From NCBI GenBank assembly GCA_002812745.2, contig NCSJ02000095.1, forward strand, positions 1 through 64,000: a DNA stretch of 64,000 nucleotides, given 5' to 3'. Under the pieces are notes generated by a model. The model was not told the DNA's origin, made no database searches, and saw only the letters and a program-made list of their open reading frames with translations. Of this stretch, positions 59,127 to 64,000 are shown piece after piece. Numbering within the stretch: the stretch's first letter is position 1; every line of letters begins with the position of its first letter. Origin of the DNA: Scytalidium lignicola (lineage: Eukaryota > Ascomycota > Leotiomycetes). A program made the translations under genes and the position numbers.

Positions 59127-62100
59127 ACATGGATATGGAATGAAGTTTTAAGGCAATTAATCGCAAACACTCGACCCAACTAGTTCGAATTGATACGATA
59201 AAGGAACGCACCTCCACCGGTTCTTGCAAGGACTCTTGGGAAGATGAACTCCACAACAGGGCTGCACTATACAATCCTACTCAGGGCGTCACTGTCCATA
59301 CATTTGGCAAAATATTGATGTACAGCACATTGCCACGACCGATTATTGCACCATCCTTTTCGAGCAGTTGTTTTGTGCTAGACAAATAGCAATACAACTC
59401 TTCAAATATCATAGCCAACGACTTGCCATAATGCATTACATCCTCCCTGGATGCTAGAAATAATATCTCCTGTTCTCAAAACTAACGGCTACTTCGGTAA
59501 CTGAGCTTTTCAATCTTACTGAGTACTACCGGAACTCTCTAAAGATGCCGACAAAGCTGATTAAGTTGCAAGTCGAATCATTTTATTTCTTTTGGTCGAG
59601 GATTCTCTGCATGGTGCCGAGATTTGTTCTGTATGATTCAATCACGGTTTGCAGATATAAAACCACCCTTACGGGAGAGCTGACAATTTTAGAATTTGAG
59701 GCTTAGGGACGTGTCCTATCTTGGGGGATATCTAGGAAGATAGCTCCATGTGAGACATGATTGACTTCCACTCTGTGTAGAATATAGCGAATAGAACTAA
59801 TTGCGAAGTACCCATTTTTCTAAATCCTACTTATAATAAAGAGGTACTCGTGGCATATCTGTACCCTCCTTTCGTATTGCAAAAAGTAATTTCTCTGGAA
59901 AGACGTGTTGCGCAAGAAGAGACATTTGAACTTCCAACGTAAGAGTGAACTCCTATTTCCCGGTTCTCATAACAACATAAGACGTCCATATTAATTAATC
60001 CATCCCGTCTTCCGAAAAAAATATACAAAAACCGGTAACAAATTCTAAAACCGAATGTCTCAAACCAAAAAACAAGAAACTCAAAAAAGTTGGAATTCAT
60101 GTAATAGATCCAAGTCATTCTTTTAGTCGGTATATATATTCAAACCCCATACACACACACAACTCAACATATCTCAACCATATCGAATATGTAAATCGTC
60201 ATTTGGATTCCCGATGCTAATCCATCTCCTCGATTTCGTTCTAATCTAGAGTAAGATATTATGCACAGGAAATATAGTATATACAAAACTTTTAAAAAAG
60301 GAAGAATNAAAAAAATATAGCTAGCATAAAAGTGAGAAGCAAGAATAAAAAAGAACTAGACGTGATGAAGGATATTAACAGACCTATTCTGCTTATCCTT
60401 GTAAAGAACTCTTATTACTAGTATATAATAAGTACAAGAAAGTTGATATCCCGTCTCTTGGCTAACGGAGAGGCTTAAGGAGGAAAAAAGGAGTTGATGA
60501 CATGATACGTGCTGGAGATGTACATAATCCTTATATAGAAAGTTACGAATCGACATTATGAATATTTCCACTATGCCGTTTAGGTTCCGTATAGAGGGAG
60601 TATTTACATAACAATTATCCAAATTTTTTATGTAGTTCGCATGCAATAGTTTTTCTGCCATTATGAAGGAATATATTATGGCGGCGCTCAAAACCGCAGA
60701 TAGATAAACACAAAAACCCTTTTTTCACACGGATTTTATTGAGAATGATCGTACCTAGGACTACACAGATAACAAAAGAATGGTTTCAATTTGGTATATT
60801 TAGGGAGGGAATAATATATAACAGGTTAAAAGTAATAGAAAAATTGTAAACAGGTAGTGATAGCATGAACGGAAAAGGCATGAATAAGACATTGAATTGT
60901 GATATTTTATAGACATGCTTTCTATCCTTACCAACATGAACACACTACTGAATTAGCTTGATGACAGGATTGACAATTTGAAAGAAATGTGCTTTGAAGA
61001 AGAGTACCAACCAGTGGCATTAGCCTGAATGATAGTATATCACGTTACTTACTACTCCAGCCTAGTTTTATCTTGATAGGTATGATAGAAAAGAAGTACC
61101 TCGGTGCTCCACAAGAAAAGGAAGGAAGAAAGAAAAAATATTGGTTTGTATCGTCCCCAACACATATATTTACCCCACCATCTTGCCACGTCGTCAGAGC
61201 AAGCAGCTTTACCTTGAACTTGCATGCACCCCCGTGCTACTGCCTAACGCTGTCATATCCAATGTCTCAGCTAAATCCAACAGTATCACAAATATCGAGA
61301 TTAGCTGAATGCTGTGTGTGGGGGCTTCGAAAGTTCCATGCAAATTTCCTGTTTAATAAGACATGGTTATAAAGAGTCAAGACGCATGCTCACCAAATCA
61401 ACACACTCTACAAAGAAAAGGCTGTTTTCATAGGTTCCTGCCGACCTCTCCCACCTTGATCCGAATATGCCTTGGTACCTGTCTGCTTTGTGCAAGTATC
61501 CTGATCAGCGTAAGCTGCGTTTGATTCGGTACTCGTTGATAATGTTGACCGGAAAGCTGGAGACAACTGGTCCGAGTGGTGCATAGTGATCTCCACATAG
61601 TACATTGCCTTGATTCTGGATGTGCTAAACAAGGATTTAGGATGGAAAGATTTTTTTTCTTTCTATTGGTAGGATGGAGAGACATTTCTTCTCTTAGGCA
61701 CGACCAGCCCAACAGATTGTTGTATCTACATATTCCATATTTCTGTCCAGCTTGTAGTCCTTGTCATAGAGTTTTTTGCAACAAGAATTGGCTGCCATGT
61801 GGAAACCCTTGGACACGGTCCTAGGAGGGTTTCTCCCTAAGCAATATTTACCTCAATAGAGCACGATGACCTTCTTACATCGCTTGGTTGAAGCTCACAC
61901 TCTGACTAATGTGCATATACCGGCACATCAGCAGGCCACAATGCAGGCGACGTTTCAAGCCATCATCTGATATTGTGTGTTCTGCCTGGTCCCCCTATCG
62001 GCAGTGCTAATACTTTAAGCTGTTTGTATTATCGTAGCAGCAGAAGCAGATTACCGGTACTGTACTGTACCTTGAACTCCCCACTTTTGCCTTCTGTCCA

Positions 62101-64000
62101 GGCCCATCCACAAGGCTGGTGGCACATCGGGATGGGGCCAAAACGAGGAAGGAGGCGTGATGTTTGGGGGAGGGCTGCGTAACATCGACCTAGGACTTTA
62201 GCATCAACCATTATTTGCCCAAAATGAAAAAAGAAGTGGGCAGAAACGTCTTCCGGAAGCGACGCAATTATCCATAAACTAAAACGTTTAGACTTCAGGT
62301 TTTCGAGAGGCCGCAGCCACAGCGTAGCATTTATTGCTGTCGACGAAAAGATCTGACCAAACTGCTGACAGAGAGCTTGTCAGGATGGGTAGCCAATACC
62401 AGTAGGGAGCATAATATTTAGTGATATAGGGATGAGCCGCCACAAGCGAGGGTATCATGGACAATCCTTCTTTCGTATCTATTCTTCGCACTAATGCGGA
62501 GTGTAGCTTAAAACATACTGGGAGCAGTGAAGATGTTGTATGATGGCGGCCGCGCCTATCTCGGATGAGCTGCTCATTTTATTACAATGATGTTGGAGTG
62601 AATGGAAGGGAGATGATGACATTCTTAGGATATTTTCTTGTCCTTAATGACTACAATTCGTCCCACCTAGATTGTGAAGCGTAAAAGTTAGTGGTATCTC
62701 CGTAATGGCTACCTAATCATTGAGAAAAGCAAAAGGAAGTATTCCTGTAGGTGGAATACTCGCCTGCATAACACACCCAGTAGGAGTCTCTCCTCAACAT
62801 AGAGCTAACCCTTTCTCATTCTCACTCCATCAATCAATCAAGGTCGCTACAGCGGGCTTGACTTGACGGCACCCACTTGCACGATGGCACATCACTTTCG
62901 AATCCAATGCACGGCATGGTGGTCCAGTTGTGCACGAAGCACGCGATAGGGAAGAAATCTCCCAGGATCAGTGAGACAATAGCCCGAATACACACGCATG
63001 CGCCTACCGTGAAGGCTGCATGCCTTATTCGTGTAGGTAGTCCGCGCACTACAGGATCATAGACCACCAGGCTTCCGGGAGCACATCCATTCCTGCAGGC
63101 TGCAGAGCACATCCATACAACAATAATGAAGACTTTAGCATAGCCCCGCAGACACCTGCACTGACCTAGTGGATGTGTGATATGAACAAGAGCTTCTCTT
63201 CTTTGAGCAAGAATACAGAGAGCAAGGGGGCTTGTATGAAAAGAGAAACCCATTTGATGAAAGCGGTCGTCTTTGATTGCTTCCCAGCTCCAGGGTCCTG
63301 GGGATTAAATACGCCAGAGATGGAGATATGTCCAGAAAGGGAGGAGAGTTGTGGTGAACCGAGCTTCTTCCCCCTAAACAATGGACAAATAAAGTAAGGA
63401 GCAGTTACATTGACATCCGAATTTCATAGCGGGCTGTGCACAATCAGAACACGCGCAGCATGATAACCGTTCTTGCTTGTGGCTTATTTGCTGCTTCAAT
63501 AGTTGAATTAACCCCACGAGAGGTGAAAACATTCATTTTGCCTTGCAAAGAATTGGGGCTCTCAACTCGGCATGTAACTTGCATGTCTCAGGTAATCTGG
63601 CGCTAGAACTGCAAGTATGATCGGTGATTTCTGCACTCCAGACATATCACAGGGGTGACCGCAACTCTTTGCTACAGATTGAAGGAGATCGGTTTCGTCA
63701 AAGCGGGCGACATCTGCAGTTTGCCCTCGGAACCTCCAAGTACCGTACTGAAACGTCATGCGAGCAAGACAAAGAGAATCAAATCGCTGGGTTCAAAACC
63801 CGCTTGGACAATTATTGTTTGGGGTTGCCGAAGATCGAGTCCCAGTGGGGATGAAATCTCCGACTGGTAGAATTTCCTTCAGGGAACCGATGTACCGTAA
63901 TACTCCCTTGACCTAGATACCGGCAGGCATTGATCATCACTATTTGACTACTATGCAGTGTTCTGGGTCGAATACATGCTTCCGCGACAATCATTAATCT
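59127..64000. other. Gene-free right end of the window
   Basis: 4.9 kb without a frame I can support. The longest open stretch (62834-63253, minus, 139 codons) has no recognisable domain and no splice partners. The region is AT-rich to about 61.1 kb and more balanced after that. GTACNGTAC motifs occur at 62057, 62062 and 63740, and an N lies at 60308 before an A run. It may be the upstream region of a gene beyond the window. Confidence 0.5.

Noticed and set aside
62834..63253. 139-codon minus-strand frame near the right end
   Set aside because: No recognisable domain and no supporting context; composition consistent with chance.

Overview
The window is nuclear DNA from a filamentous ascomycete (Pezizomycotina). 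Reasons: genes are interrupted by short introns, mostly about 47-75 nt, with GTAAGT/GTATGT-type donors and RCTAAC-like branch points close to the acceptor. The gene set is typically fungal: LEU4, ALO1, SHB17, fungal ferric reductases, a Zn2Cys6 regulator, an Flc/TRP-like membrane protein, NIMA kinase and SLS1. Protein wording looks closest to Leotiomycetes such as Botrytis or Sclerotinia relatives, but that is an impression from memory and not a test. All gene models below were assembled by hand, joining exons by splice signals, phase and family similarity.

Layout. 1-3.3 kb: ferric reductase with a long upstream region. 3.3-5.7 kb: AT-rich gene-free tract. 5.7-8.7 kb: importin beta (KAP95, minus). 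9.4-11.5 kb: 2-isopropylmalate synthase (LEU4, minus). 12.8-13.2 kb: small membrane protein (minus). 13.7-14.6 kb: SHB17 (plus). 15.0-16.6 kb: ALO1 (minus). 17.7-18.9 kb: intradiol dioxygenase (minus). 20.0-21.8 kb: TEF1 (minus). 23.0-25.8 kb: SLS1 (minus), divergent from NSE3 (26.0-27.1 kb, plus). 27.5-27.8 kb: SF3b subunit 5 (minus). 28.2-29.6 kb: an unfamiliar double zinc-finger protein (plus). 30.3-31.3 kb: DUF7702 membrane protein (minus), divergent from a Zn2Cys6 regulator (31.9-33.3 kb). 33.6-34.2 kb: UPF0303/haem-degrading family protein (minus). 35.0-37.6 kb: REC8 (minus). 38.5-41.4 kb: Flc/TRP-like protein (minus). 41.4-45.0 kb: large gene-free region. 45.0-47.1 kb: ankyrin/BTB protein (minus). 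47.5-49.7 kb: NIMA kinase (plus). 50.4-52.3 kb: Rab escort protein (minus). 53.1-55.8 kb: second ferric reductase, with a frameshift (minus). 58.1-59.1 kb: RRP43 exosome subunit (plus). 59.1-64 kb: nothing recognised.

The genes are mostly housekeeping (nuclear import, translation, splicing, RNA decay, vesicle traffic, chromosome biology, metabolism) and I see no operon-like pathway cluster and no secondary-metabolite cluster. Several functions touch chromosome biology (NSE3, REC8, NIMA), but they are not adjacent and I read this as coincidence.

The most useful observations are these. (1) Isolated N characters next to homopolymers behave as inserted characters: deleting them restores the reading frame in three genes. 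(2) A complete SF3b5 gene is hidden in three exons, the first being only the ATG. (3) NSE3 appears to use a GC-AG intron. (4) A two-finger protein does not match a family I can name. (5) The palindromic motif GTACNGTAC occurs 12 times, always between genes. I found no convincing new defence, mobile or biosynthetic system.
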